Shown piece after piece: positions 16,919-24,984 of a stretch of 38,874 nucleotides of DNA (positions are counted from its first letter, which is position 1; each line of letters starts with the position of its first letter). Below the pieces are notes generated by a model that was given only the letters and a program-made list of their open reading frames with translations, was not told the origin of the DNA and searched no databases. The translations under genes were made by a program, and so were the position numbers. The stretch comes from Alphaproteobacteria bacterium (lineage in GTDB: Bacteria; Pseudomonadota; Alphaproteobacteria; Puniceispirillales; Marisalimonadaceae). The stretch covers positions 1 through 38,874 of the forward strand of contig JADHQW010000002.1 in the NCBI GenBank assembly GCA_016777705.1, given 5' to 3'.

Positions 16919-17815
16919 ATGCAATTTTGGGCTACAGTTTTTTTAGACGGTCTTACTTATGCCTCTTATCTTTTTATAGTAAGTTTAGGTTTAACTATTA
17001 TATTTGGGGTAATGAAAATTTTGAACGTTGCTCATGGTAGTTTTTATGCCTGGGGCGCTTACACAGCTGCATTTGCAATAGGTATTATTTCAGACAATGA
17101 TCTGCCTGAAATTTTATTTTTACCAGCTATATTAATTTCTGCAGTTTTAGTAGGTGTAGTTTTAGGGTATATTATAGAACGTTTTATACTTCGAAAAATG
17201 TATAATCAGGACATACACCTTATAGTTTTAGCTACTTTTGGGGTATTTTTAATTTTTGAAGATCTCATTATAATTACCTTTGGTGTTGACCCTTATCTTC
17301 CTTATCAACCTGCAATGATGCTTGGCTGGATTGATATTGTTGGTTTAAATAGAGGTGTCTATCAACTCTCTTTAATTCTTCTTGCTACAATTGTTGCTTT
17401 TGGTTGCTGGTATGGCCTTACCAAAACTAAGTGGGGTAAGCTCCTTCAATCGGTAATTTATGACAGAGAAATAAGTGAAGCTATGGGCATAAACGTTACT
17501 AAAGTTTATGTTGTAACATTTATCGGAGGTGCCATTTTAGGAGCACTAGGAGGTGCATATGTTGCTCCTACTACATCTGTATCTCCAGGTTTTGCTATAG
17601 ACCTTGTGGTTTTAAGCTTTGCTGTTGTGGTTATTGGTGGAATGGGTTCAATTCCTGGTGCTCTTATTGGTTCTTTAATAGTAGGGTTATTAAGAGCATT
17701 TGCAGTTCATCAAGCTCCAATATTAGAATTGTTTGTTGTTTTTGCCGTTATGGCAATCGTTTTAATTATTCGTCCTGAGGGCTTATTTGCTCCTCCTAAA
17801 GCAAGGAAAATTTAA
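16919..17815 (+). CDS. livH: ABC importer permease, LivH type
   Basis: 298 residues from ATG 16919. The frame is open to a TTG at 16898, but that codon touches the terminator T run, while GGAG (16908-16911) is correctly placed for 16919. It is a multi-spanning protein with SLGLTIIFGVMKILNVAHGS near the N terminus, FAVVVIGGMGSIPGALIGS (the cytoplasmic coupling region of LivH/LivM proteins) and a C-terminal IRPEGLFAPPKARKI. It forms half of the inner-membrane channel with LivM. The stop overlaps the livM start by one base (TAATG). The symbol reflects family; leucine itself need not be the substrate. Confidence 0.93.
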   Translation: MQFWATVFLDGLTYASYLFIVSLGLTIIFGVMKILNVAHGSFYAWGAYTAAFAIGIISDNDLPEILFLPAILISAVLVGVVLGYIIERFILRKMYNQDIHLIVLATFGVFLIFEDLIIITFGVDPYLPYQPAMMLGWIDIVGLNRGVYQLSLILLATIVAFGCWYGLTKTKWGKLLQSVIYDREISEAMGINVTKVYVVTFIGGAILGALGGAYVAPTTSVSPGFAIDLVVLSFAVVVIGGMGSIPGALIGSLIVGLLRAFAVHQAPILELFVVFAVMAIVLIIRPEGLFAPPKARKI

Positions 17816-18777
17816 TGTTTACTGGTATTTTCAAAGACACAAGCGTAAGAGTTTTGATCGTATTTATGATAAGCTTGTGCGTTATTTCATCTTTTATTTT
17901 ACCTGATTGGATGCAAAATAACTTTATGTATGGCTTGTCTAGAGGCTTAGCTATTTTAGGTCTTATGTTACTATGGCGAACAAACCTAGTGTCTTTCGGA
18001 CATGCATTATATTATGGTTTTGGAGCATATGCTGTTGCCTTATGTCAAAAATATTTTGGTATAACTGATATCTTGTTAAGGTTTACAATAGCAGTTGTTG
18101 CAGCAGGATTATTAGGTTTTTGTCTTGGGTTTATTCTCAGAAAATACAGAGAAATATTTTTTGCAATGTTATCGCTTGCTTTTTCTATGGTATTATATGG
18201 ATTGTTGGCTAAAGCCGAGTTCCTAGGATCAACTGATGGAATGTCAATTTCTCCGTCTACGCTTTTTGGATTAGAGCTTACAAGACAATATTTATTCTTC
18301 CTTATAACATTTTTTGTTATTTGTGCTGCTGTTTCAATACAAGCTTATCTTAGATCAACACTTGGACACTTAACTACAGCAATTCAAGATAATGAAATAA
18401 GAGTAGAGTTTCTTGGTTTCTCTGTACAAAAAGCAATACATATAAAATATGTTATTTCAGCTTGTTTAGCAGGAGGTGCTGGAGGGCTTATGGCTGCAAG
18501 CCTTGGTCAAGTTGATCCAGATTCAATGGTGAATTGGAATGTATCTGGAGAGCTTGTATTTATAACAATAATGTCTGGTTGGGGAAATATTTTAGCACCT
18601 TTTATTGGAGCGATAATTTTTGAATTCATAAGAACATACGCTTTTGAATGGGCACCGCAAGCTTGGGCAGCAATCGTTGGTGGAACATTACTTGCAATAA
18701 TTTTCTTTTTCCCAGGTGGTATATGGTCAATAATTGAAAAAGTTTTTAACTATGGAAAGAAAAAAGATGTCAAGTAA
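17815..18777 (+). CDS. livM: ABC importer permease, LivM type
   Basis: 320 residues with about eight to ten hydrophobic segments. Family motifs are LGLMLLWRTNLVSFGHALYY near the N terminus, YREIFFAMLSLAFSMVLYGL in the middle, AIQDNEIRVEFLGF (the EAA-like coupling loop) and SGWGNILAPFIGA. The C terminus is basic (YGKKKDVK). It pairs with LivH in the inner membrane and contacts LivG/LivF. ATG overlaps the livH stop by one base, and the livG start lies 11 bases before its own stop, so the genes are translationally coupled. Confidence 0.93.
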   Translation: MFTGIFKDTSVRVLIVFMISLCVISSFILPDWMQNNFMYGLSRGLAILGLMLLWRTNLVSFGHALYYGFGAYAVALCQKYFGITDILLRFTIAVVAAGLLGFCLGFILRKYREIFFAMLSLAFSMVLYGLLAKAEFLGSTDGMSISPSTLFGLELTRQYLFFLITFFVICAAVSIQAYLRSTLGHLTTAIQDNEIRVEFLGFSVQKAIHIKYVISACLAGGAGGLMAASLGQVDPDSMVNWNVSGELVFITIMSGWGNILAPFIGAIIFEFIRTYAFEWAPQAWAAIVGGTLLAIIFFFPGGIWSIIEKVFNYGKKKDVK

Positions 18778-19516
18778 TATAGTTTTAAAAGCATCTGAAT
18801 TAAATAAATCTTTTTCAGGTATTGTAGCGGCTAAGGATATTAATGTTTCAATAAATCAAGGAGAAATTATTGGTATAATTGGAGCAAATGGAGCTGGCAA
18901 AACTGTTTTTGTAAATATGATTACAGGTTATTTAAAACCTACAAGTGGTAAAATAGAATTTATGGGATCTGATATTACTGGAATTGAACCAAGAAAAGCA
19001 ACCCATATTGGCTTATGTAGATCGTTTCAAATTAGCCAAGTTTTTATGACAATGACAGTTAAACAAAACCTTATGATAGCAATGTCACTGGCTAAAAAAA
19101 GTGGTAAGACATTATTGGACCCCATAGAAGATGAGTCTATTTCAAAAGAATGCGACACAATACTGAAATTGTACAAAATTTTAGATCAAAAGGACAATAT
19201 AGTTAGCACCCTATCTCAAGGAATAAGAAAACTTCTAGACATTGCTATGGCTGTGGTTGGAAACCCTAAGGTAATATTACTTGACGAACCAACTTCAGGC
19301 GTTTCTGTTGAAGAAAAGTTTGGCATTATGGATATAGTTATTGCCGCATTAAAACAAACAGAAACTTCAGTATTATTTGTTGAACATGATATGGAAATAG
19401 TTGAAAGATACGTTGACCGTGTCATAGCTTTCTATCAAGGAGAAATTATATGTGATGCTCCACCCAAAAAAGCTTTATCAGATAAAAAAGTTATTGAATA
19501 TGTTTTAGGGCATTAA
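18767..19516 (+). CDS. livG: ABC importer ATPase, LivG type
   Basis: 249 residues from ATG 18767, preceded by GGAAAG; the frame extends to TTG 18734 and passes ATG 18752, but those lack a ribosome binding site. Walker A GANGAGKT is at 39-46, the Q-loop region at SFQISQVF, and Walker B VILLDEP at 169-175 with the H-switch in EHDMEIVERYVDRV. The signature motif reads LSQGIRK (149-155) instead of the common LSxGxQ/R form, a modest deviation. It drives transport with LivF. It overlaps livM by 11 bases. Confidence 0.93.
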   Translation: MSSNIVLKASELNKSFSGIVAAKDINVSINQGEIIGIIGANGAGKTVFVNMITGYLKPTSGKIEFMGSDITGIEPRKATHIGLCRSFQISQVFMTMTVKQNLMIAMSLAKKSGKTLLDPIEDESISKECDTILKLYKILDQKDNIVSTLSQGIRKLLDIAMAVVGNPKVILLDEPTSGVSVEEKFGIMDIVIAALKQTETSVLFVEHDMEIVERYVDRVIAFYQGEIICDAPPKKALSDKKVIEYVLGH

Positions 19517-19541
19517 ACAAATATGTTATTAAGGTTTAATT

Positions 19542-20180
19542 ATGTTAAGATTAGATAAAATAAATGTAAATATCGGATTAATTGAGATCCTAAAAGACGT
19601 TTCTTTAGATTTAAAGAAAGGTCAAATGGTTGGTCTAATTGGCAGGAATGGAGCAGGAAAAACAACATTATTGAGGGCTATAATGGGAATTTTGCCCACT
19701 ATTTCTGGTGAATTATCATTTGAAGATCATGATCTAATTAAAATGCCATCACAAAAAAGAGCCTATTTATCAATTGGCTATATGCCTGAAGATAGAAAAT
19801 TAATACCATCTATGTCTGCTGAAGAAAATATTCTTACTCCAGTTTGGGCTACTAATATAAATGACTGGAAACAAAGGTTGGATTGGATTTACAAAATTAT
19901 TCCGGAAGCTTTAGATTTGAAAGACAGACCTTCTACTAGTTTATCAGGAGGACAGCAAAAGCTTATAGCATTATCCAGAGCCCTTATGGTTGGAAGTAAA
20001 CTTTTACTTCTAGATGAACCGTCAGAAGGAATCGCCCCTGCTCTTACTAAAAGAATTATAGATATTTTGAATAATCTAAAAAAAGAAGGGGTTACAACTC
20101 TAATTGCAGAAAGTAATGCTGGTCATTATCAAGGCATGCTAGACAAATCTTTTGTAATAGAGCGTGGACAAATCAAGTAA
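19542..20180 (+). CDS. livF: ABC importer ATPase, LivF type
   Basis: 212 residues, somewhat shorter than the usual ~235. Walker A GRNGAGKT is at 34-41, GYMPEDRKLIPSMSAEENI follows at about 79-97 as in LivF proteins, the signature LSGGQQKLIALSRAL begins at 134, and Walker B LLLLDEP is at 154-160 followed by SEGIAP. The C-terminal region ends soon after FVIERGQIK, so the regulatory tail is missing or very short. Last gene of the importer operon, 25 bases after livG, with AAGG before the ATG. Confidence 0.93.
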   Translation: MLRLDKINVNIGLIEILKDVSLDLKKGQMVGLIGRNGAGKTTLLRAIMGILPTISGELSFEDHDLIKMPSQKRAYLSIGYMPEDRKLIPSMSAEENILTPVWATNINDWKQRLDWIYKIIPEALDLKDRPSTSLSGGQQKLIALSRALMVGSKLLLLDEPSEGIAPALTKRIIDILNNLKKEGVTTLIAESNAGHYQGMLDKSFVIERGQIK

Positions 20181-20216
20181 ATTTATAAAAAATTTATTGC
20201 TTAAAATTATCTTTAT

Positions 20217-20236
20217 TTTACTATTTAAATAGTAAA
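20217..20236. promoter_or_regulatory. 20-base perfect palindrome upstream of the second Mo-hydroxylase operon
   Basis: TTTACTATTTAAATAGTAAA reads identically on both strands over all 20 bases, centred on TTTAAA. It ends just before the AGGA ribosome binding site (20238-20241) of the Fe-S subunit gene (ATG 20249) and 37 bases after the livF stop. Position and symmetry suit an operator for a dimeric regulator, or an RNA hairpin that affects translation. No T run follows it, so it is not a standard terminator. I did not see a second copy in the window. Confidence 0.5.
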
Positions 20237-20248
20237 TAGGAAAATTTA

Positions 20249-20758
20249 ATGCCTTTGTATAAATCTGATTCAAAAATTAAAATTCAATTTAAATTGAATA
20301 ATAAAGATATAAATACGGAAACAGACAATAGAACTCTTCTAAGCGATTTTTTAAGACATACAATTGGCGAAACAGGCACTCATGTTGGATGTGAACACGG
20401 AATTTGTGGAGCCTGTACGATTTTACTAAACAATGAACCAATAAGATCCTGCTTGATGTTTGCATCACAATTAAATGGCAAAGAATTGGTAACTATTGAA
20501 GGGTTAGTAAATGATAAAAACTTTGATAATTTAAGAAAAGCTTTTAAAAAAAATCATGCTTTACAGTGTGGTTATTGTACGCCAGGTTTTTTAGTAACAA
20601 TTATAGCATTTTTAAACACAAAGCCTAAAAATGTTGATGTTAACAAAATTAGAGAAATGCTAAGCGGTAACATATGCAGGTGTACGGGTTATACAGGTAT
20701 AATAAATGCAGTAAAAGAAGTCATTGGAATAAATGAAATTGAACAAAAAAATGTTTGA
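20249..20758 (+). CDS. Molybdenum hydroxylase 2Fe-2S subunit (CoxS-like)
   Basis: 169 residues, normal for a separate CoxS/XdhC-type small subunit. The plant-ferredoxin-like domain has C48, C53, C56 and C68; the helical domain has C107, C110, C143 and C145 (QCGYCTPGF and NICRCTGY). It transfers electrons from the Moco site to the FAD subunit. Its partner subunits are encoded about 4.2 kb downstream (24985-28802), with four other genes between, which is unusual. The ligase gene begins inside its last 26 bases. It is not BoxA, which is a larger ferredoxin/flavin reductase. Confidence 0.93.
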   Translation: MPLYKSDSKIKIQFKLNNKDINTETDNRTLLSDFLRHTIGETGTHVGCEHGICGACTILLNNEPIRSCLMFASQLNGKELVTIEGLVNDKNFDNLRKAFKKNHALQCGYCTPGFLVTIIAFLNTKPKNVDVNKIREMLSGNICRCTGYTGIINAVKEVIGINEIEQKNV

Positions 20759-22274
20759 TCTTGGAACAACAATTTTAGCTTCAAAAGAAAAAAATCCAGA
20801 TGCAATAGCAATAGCAGGTCTAGATTACAAATACACCTACTATGAATGGTTTAAAAAAATAGATACTCTATCAGGATCTTTAAAATATTTAGGTTTAAAG
20901 AAACAAGAAAAAGTTATTACTTTACTCCAAAATAATTTTGAAGCCTCTACAATACATTGGGCATGTCAATTAAATAATCTAATCGTTGTGCCTTTAAATT
21001 GGAGAATGAAGCCTGAGGAGATTGATTTTTGTATTTCTAATTCAGAAGCTAGTTGCATATTCTTTCAAAAAGAAAGTATGGATGGAGTAGAGCTGTCGCT
21101 AGAGGCAAAGAAAATTAAACAAATCTTTGTTGGTGGCAATAATAATAAAATACTAAATATAAGCGAACTTATTAAAAATGGTAATCCTGGAAACCACCCT
21201 GAAGGAAAAAGTGATAGTTATTCAATAATTTTATACACATCAGGCACTACTGGAAAGCCTAAAGGTGTGCCAAGAACACATTTAGCTGAAAGGTCAGCTG
21301 CACTAGCTCATGTCGCTCAAAATATGTATAAAAATGGAGAAATCACTCTTGGTGTTATGCCTTTATATCATACAATGGGAATTAGATCATTAATTTCAAT
21401 GTCACTAATTAATGGAACATTTATAACACAACCTAAGTTCTCATCCCTAGAAGCTATAAAATTAATTAATAAGTTTAAAATTACTTCTTTATATTTGGTA
21501 CCTACTCTATTTCATGAATTAATCGAAGATAAGAGTTTTACAAATAATAAAGTTAAATCATGCAAGAAATTAGGATTTGCTGGCGCGCCTATGAACAATG
21601 GTCTCATAAAAAAAGTTATGAAAGCATTTAAACCTATACAACTTGTTAATCATTATGGATCGTCTGAAGTCTATACTTTTACTGTTGATCAGAATGCACA
21701 TAAAAAACCAGGATCAGCAGGCAAAGCTGGAATAAATCAGCGTATTCGAGTTGTAGAAATTGGATCTAAAAACCCTCAAAAAATTGTTAAAAAAAATATT
21801 GAAGGAGAGATAATTGCTTCTCTTAAATCTGAAGAATCTTTTTCAGGATATTTAAAAAGACCTGATGCTAATAAAAAGTCTATAATCAAGAACTGGTATT
21901 TTACAAATGACATTGGTTACATAGATAACAATGGTGATCTTTTCGTAACTGGCAGAGTTGACGACATGATTATAACTGGAGGTGAAAACGTATCACCCAT
22001 TGAAATAGAAAATTTATTGTCGTTAAATAAAAATGTTCTTGAAGTCGTTGTAGTTGGACTTCCTGACGAAAAATGGGGGCAAAGAATTTGTGGTTTTATT
22101 AAACGAGATGGTAATATTGAATTTGGTAATCTAGATAAACATTGTAAAGAATCTGGTATGGCCAACTTTAAAAGACCAAAAGAGTATATTTTTGTAAAAG
22201 AGATACCTAAATCTCCTACAGGAAAAATTTTAAGAAGAAAATTACTTGCAGGTGAGTACGATTTAGATAGATGA
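20733..22274 (+). CDS. AMP-forming acyl/aryl-CoA ligase
   Basis: 513 residues of the ANL superfamily. The P-loop YTSGTTGKPKG is at 168-178. NHYGSSEVYTF is the A5 region, WYFTNDIGYIDNNGDLFVTG the A7 region, GRVDDMIITGGENVSP the hinge, and K498 in SPTGKILRRKL the catalytic lysine. It converts a carboxylate to its CoA thioester. Start ATG 20733 follows GGAAT and overlaps the Fe-S gene by 26 bases; ATG 20751 is an alternative. Its place between the Fe-S subunit and the HpaB-like/ECH genes suggests that the ring or side-chain chemistry of this cluster works on CoA esters. The substrate cannot be read from sequence; it is distinct from the benzoate-CoA ligase at 28897. Confidence 0.9.
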   Translation: MKLNKKMFDLGTTILASKEKNPDAIAIAGLDYKYTYYEWFKKIDTLSGSLKYLGLKKQEKVITLLQNNFEASTIHWACQLNNLIVVPLNWRMKPEEIDFCISNSEASCIFFQKESMDGVELSLEAKKIKQIFVGGNNNKILNISELIKNGNPGNHPEGKSDSYSIILYTSGTTGKPKGVPRTHLAERSAALAHVAQNMYKNGEITLGVMPLYHTMGIRSLISMSLINGTFITQPKFSSLEAIKLINKFKITSLYLVPTLFHELIEDKSFTNNKVKSCKKLGFAGAPMNNGLIKKVMKAFKPIQLVNHYGSSEVYTFTVDQNAHKKPGSAGKAGINQRIRVVEIGSKNPQKIVKKNIEGEIIASLKSEESFSGYLKRPDANKKSIIKNWYFTNDIGYIDNNGDLFVTGRVDDMIITGGENVSPIEIENLLSLNKNVLEVVVVGLPDEKWGQRICGFIKRDGNIEFGNLDKHCKESGMANFKRPKEYIFVKEIPKSPTGKILRRKLLAGEYDLDR

Positions 22275-22300
22275 ATTATTAATAGAGAAGAGGAAGAAAT

Positions 22301-22690
22301 ATGTTAAAAAGAAAACCGCATCTTGAATTTACTAAAATTTCTTCAAACGAAAATTGGCATACGCCTCAAGGTTATCCAACTGGAATAAAACAACATATTT
22401 TAGCTTCTGACATTGATGAAGTTAATAAGACAGGAAGTAGATCAAGATTACTTAAATTTGAACCTGGTGTATTTACAACTGAAAAATTTATTCATGACCA
22501 TTGGGAAGAAGTTTATTTGGTTAGTGGGGATTTAATAGTAGGAAACGATGAAGATGGAAATGGTGGAGAACAATTTGAAGGATCAACATATGCATGTAGA
22601 CCTCCTGGCGTTTATCATGGTCCTTTTAAGTCTGATAAAGGCTGTGTCCTTTTTGAATTACATTACTATAAAAATGAAACTGAATTTTAA
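22301..22690 (+). CDS. Small cupin-domain protein
   Basis: 129 residues, a single cupin barrel. Metal ligands are probably H65, H67 and E69/E70 (FIHDHWEEVYLVSG) and H106 (RPPGVYHGPF). Strong AGAGGAAG ribosome binding site. Single-domain cupins of this ChrR/anti-ECF or dioxygenase-like type can be isomerases, decarboxylases, small dioxygenases or sensors; the sequence does not decide. It lies between a CoA ligase and an HpaB-family monooxygenase in one operon, so a catabolic step such as oxidation or isomerisation of an intermediate is plausible, but this is inference. Confidence 0.82.
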   Translation: MLKRKPHLEFTKISSNENWHTPQGYPTGIKQHILASDIDEVNKTGSRSRLLKFEPGVFTTEKFIHDHWEEVYLVSGDLIVGNDEDGNGGEQFEGSTYACRPPGVYHGPFKSDKGCVLFELHYYKNETEF

Positions 22691-22706
22691 TTTTTAAGGA
22701 TTTAAG

Positions 22707-24164
22707 ATGATTAAAACAGGCAAGGAACACTTAAGTCAATTAAGAGATGGAAGAGTAGTTTATATTGGTGATGAAAAAATTGATGACGTTACAACTCATC
22801 CAGCCTTTGAGAAAGCCGCGCAAAAAGTAGCTGAATTGTATGATATTAAACATCAAGAAATTTATAAAGACGTTTTGTCATATGAAGAAAATGGCGAACT
22901 ATGCTCTACTTGGTTTTTACAAGCAAAAAACAAAAGTGATTTAAGGAAAAGATCTAAAGCGCATAAAGTTATTGCTGACCAAACATCTGGAATGATGGGA
23001 CGTTCTATGGATCATGTAGCTAGTTTTGTAACGGGTATGTCTACAAATCCTGATATTTTTGATAGTGGTAAATATAAATTTAAAGAAAATCTCTTAAATT
23101 ATTATAAATACATGAAAAAAAATGATGTTTTTGCATCTTATGCTGTTGTTCCTCCTCAAGCGGCAAGAAACCCTGAATTTTATCAAAAGCAAAATCTTCC
23201 TATTCCAACTCTATCTGTTGTAGAGGAAAATAAAAAAGGCGTCATTATTTCAGGGATGAAGATGCTTGCTACAAGCGCTGTATTTGCCAATGAAATATGG
23301 ATTGGCAACCTTGTTCCCCTAGCCCCAGACCAGATCAAACAAGCCATAACATGTGCAATACCTTGTAATATTGAGGGATTGTCTCTCTGGATGCGTCAAC
23401 CACTATCAACACATTATGACAATCAGTTTGACTCTCCTTTATCATGGAATATGGATGAAACAGATGTACTTGTAATGTGTGATAAAGTATTTGTTCCTTG
23501 GGACAGAATATTCGTGATGGACGATGCTATTTTAGCTAGGGAGATATACATAAAAACACCTGCCCATTGTTATGGAAATCATCAAGCTAATGTAAGATAT
23601 TGGTCCAAAATGGAATTAATAACAGGACTATGTAATAAAATAGCTAAAGCCACCGGTGCAGACCAAATTCCAGCAGTAAGAGAAACACTTGGGAAAATGT
23701 CATCATTAGAAGCTAATTTATCTGGAATGATACATGGACAAATAGAAGCGGCTGAAACTTGGCCAAATAATCATATGACATTCAATAGAAGAATGATGTA
23801 CGCAGCATTAAATTGGTGCACCGAAAATTACACACCAATTGTTGACGAATTAAGAACACTTTGTGGTGGAGGTGTTTTTCAAATGCCTGCAAGTATTAAT
23901 GTTATGAAAAATGAAAAACTAAAGAAAGATTTTGAAACTTATTTTCAAACCCCACAAATGGACGCAAAATCAAGAATGAAGCTATTTAAATTAGCCTGGG
24001 ATGTAGTAGGCTCTGAATTTGCTGGAAGACAACAGCAATACGAAAAATTCTATGCAGGAGCTTCTTTTATTATTAAAAACCACAGTTACCGTGAAACTCC
24101 TTGGGATTATTTTGATGGTGTGGTGGATAGTTTAATGGATAAATATGATCTACCAGAAAATTAA
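22707..24164 (+). CDS. HpaB-family FADH2-dependent monooxygenase (4-hydroxyphenylacetate 3-hydroxylase-like)
   Basis: 485 residues with the family N terminus (LRDGRVVYIGDEKIDDVTTHPAF, residues 12-34), the acyl-CoA-dehydrogenase-like core and the C-terminal GSEFAGRQQQYEKFYAG. Characterised members use reduced FAD from a separate reductase to hydroxylate phenols. In HpaB the substrate hydroxyl is bound by an Arg-Tyr-His set; by motif alignment these are here R99, H103 (GRSMDHV, Tyr expected) and Y145 (SYAVVPP, His expected), so Tyr and His appear exchanged. The C-terminal LCGGGVFQMPAS is present. No HpaC-type flavin reductase is in the window. The substrate is probably not 4-hydroxyphenylacetate; the neighbouring CoA ligase suggests an aromatic acid or its CoA ester. 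AAGGA precedes the ATG. Confidence 0.87.
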   Translation: MIKTGKEHLSQLRDGRVVYIGDEKIDDVTTHPAFEKAAQKVAELYDIKHQEIYKDVLSYEENGELCSTWFLQAKNKSDLRKRSKAHKVIADQTSGMMGRSMDHVASFVTGMSTNPDIFDSGKYKFKENLLNYYKYMKKNDVFASYAVVPPQAARNPEFYQKQNLPIPTLSVVEENKKGVIISGMKMLATSAVFANEIWIGNLVPLAPDQIKQAITCAIPCNIEGLSLWMRQPLSTHYDNQFDSPLSWNMDETDVLVMCDKVFVPWDRIFVMDDAILAREIYIKTPAHCYGNHQANVRYWSKMELITGLCNKIAKATGADQIPAVRETLGKMSSLEANLSGMIHGQIEAAETWPNNHMTFNRRMMYAALNWCTENYTPIVDELRTLCGGGVFQMPASINVMKNEKLKKDFETYFQTPQMDAKSRMKLFKLAWDVVGSEFAGRQQQYEKFYAGASFIIKNHSYRETPWDYFDGVVDSLMDKYDLPEN

Positions 24165-24188
24165 TTTTAAGAAATATAGGAGTTTTAA

Positions 24189-24974
24189 TTGGCAATAGTT
24201 ATTAAAGAATTCGATGGGTTTAGAGTTGAAGTAAATAATGAAGATAATAGAGGTGATATTATTTTATCAAGACCCCCATTAAATGTTATTCAATATTCGC
24301 AAAGAATTCAAATGGCTGAAGCTATGAAAGATTTAGATAAAAATGAAAATGTAAGAGTTATTATTTTACGAGCAGATGGAAAAAACTTCTCATCAGGAGG
24401 AAATATTGAAGGTTTTTTAAAAGAGACACCAGAAACACTAACTATGCTTGCTCAAAACGTAATGACGCCTGAAAAAATTAGAAAACCAGTTATCGCTGCA
24501 ATTCAAGGTTACTGTTTTGGAGTTGGCTTAGAATTTTCTTTAGCTTGTGATTTCAGGATTGTGACTAAGTGTGCACAGCTATCCCTTCCTGAAATGAAAA
24601 TAGGAATGATACCAGGATCAGGTGGATCAGTTCGACTAGCTAGGATGATCGGGTTATCTAGGGTTAAAGATATGATAATGAGAGGTAAAAGAATTTCTGG
24701 AGAAGAATCTTATAATTATGGTCTAGCATCTGAAGTGGTTGAAATTAACGAACTTGAGAGTGCGACTAGTAATCTTGTTAAAGAACTTTGTTTAGTATCA
24801 CCTTTAGCACAAAGAGCCATTAAAACTGTTCTTAATGCATCTCAAGATGCGCCTTTACACGTTGCAATTGAGTTAGAAGGTGAAACATATGGCAGGCTTA
24901 GAAGTTCTAGTGATTTTAAAGAAGGTGTTCAAAGCTTTGTAGAAAAAAGAAAACCTGTTTATACAGGAAAATAG
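24189..24974 (+). CDS. Enoyl-CoA hydratase/isomerase (crotonase) family protein
   Basis: 261 residues. Start is TTG 24189, supported by AGGAG seven bases upstream. Crotonase motifs are NFSSGGNIEGF (67-77, oxyanion hole), AIQGYCFGVGLEFSLACDF (104-122) and LSLPEMKIGMIPGSGG (131-146). Both typical catalytic acids are present as E115 and E135, so true hydratase activity is possible. In this operon, with a CoA ligase and two ring-oxidising enzymes, it may hydrate a dienoyl-CoA or act in ring cleavage; related dienoyl-CoA hydratases and ring hydrolases share this fold. The exact reaction is open. Confidence 0.9.
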   Translation: MAIVIKEFDGFRVEVNNEDNRGDIILSRPPLNVIQYSQRIQMAEAMKDLDKNENVRVIILRADGKNFSSGGNIEGFLKETPETLTMLAQNVMTPEKIRKPVIAAIQGYCFGVGLEFSLACDFRIVTKCAQLSLPEMKIGMIPGSGGSVRLARMIGLSRVKDMIMRGKRISGEESYNYGLASEVVEINELESATSNLVKELCLVSPLAQRAIKTVLNASQDAPLHVAIELEGETYGRLRSSSDFKEGVQSFVEKRKPVYTGK

Positions 24975-24984
24975 AAGGTAAAAA

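Noticed and set aside
20249-20758. The small 2Fe-2S protein as the missing BoxA or a monooxygenase reductase
   Set aside because: The eight-cysteine pattern is that of Mo-hydroxylase small subunits, there is no flavin/NADPH-binding domain, and 169 residues is too short for BoxA.
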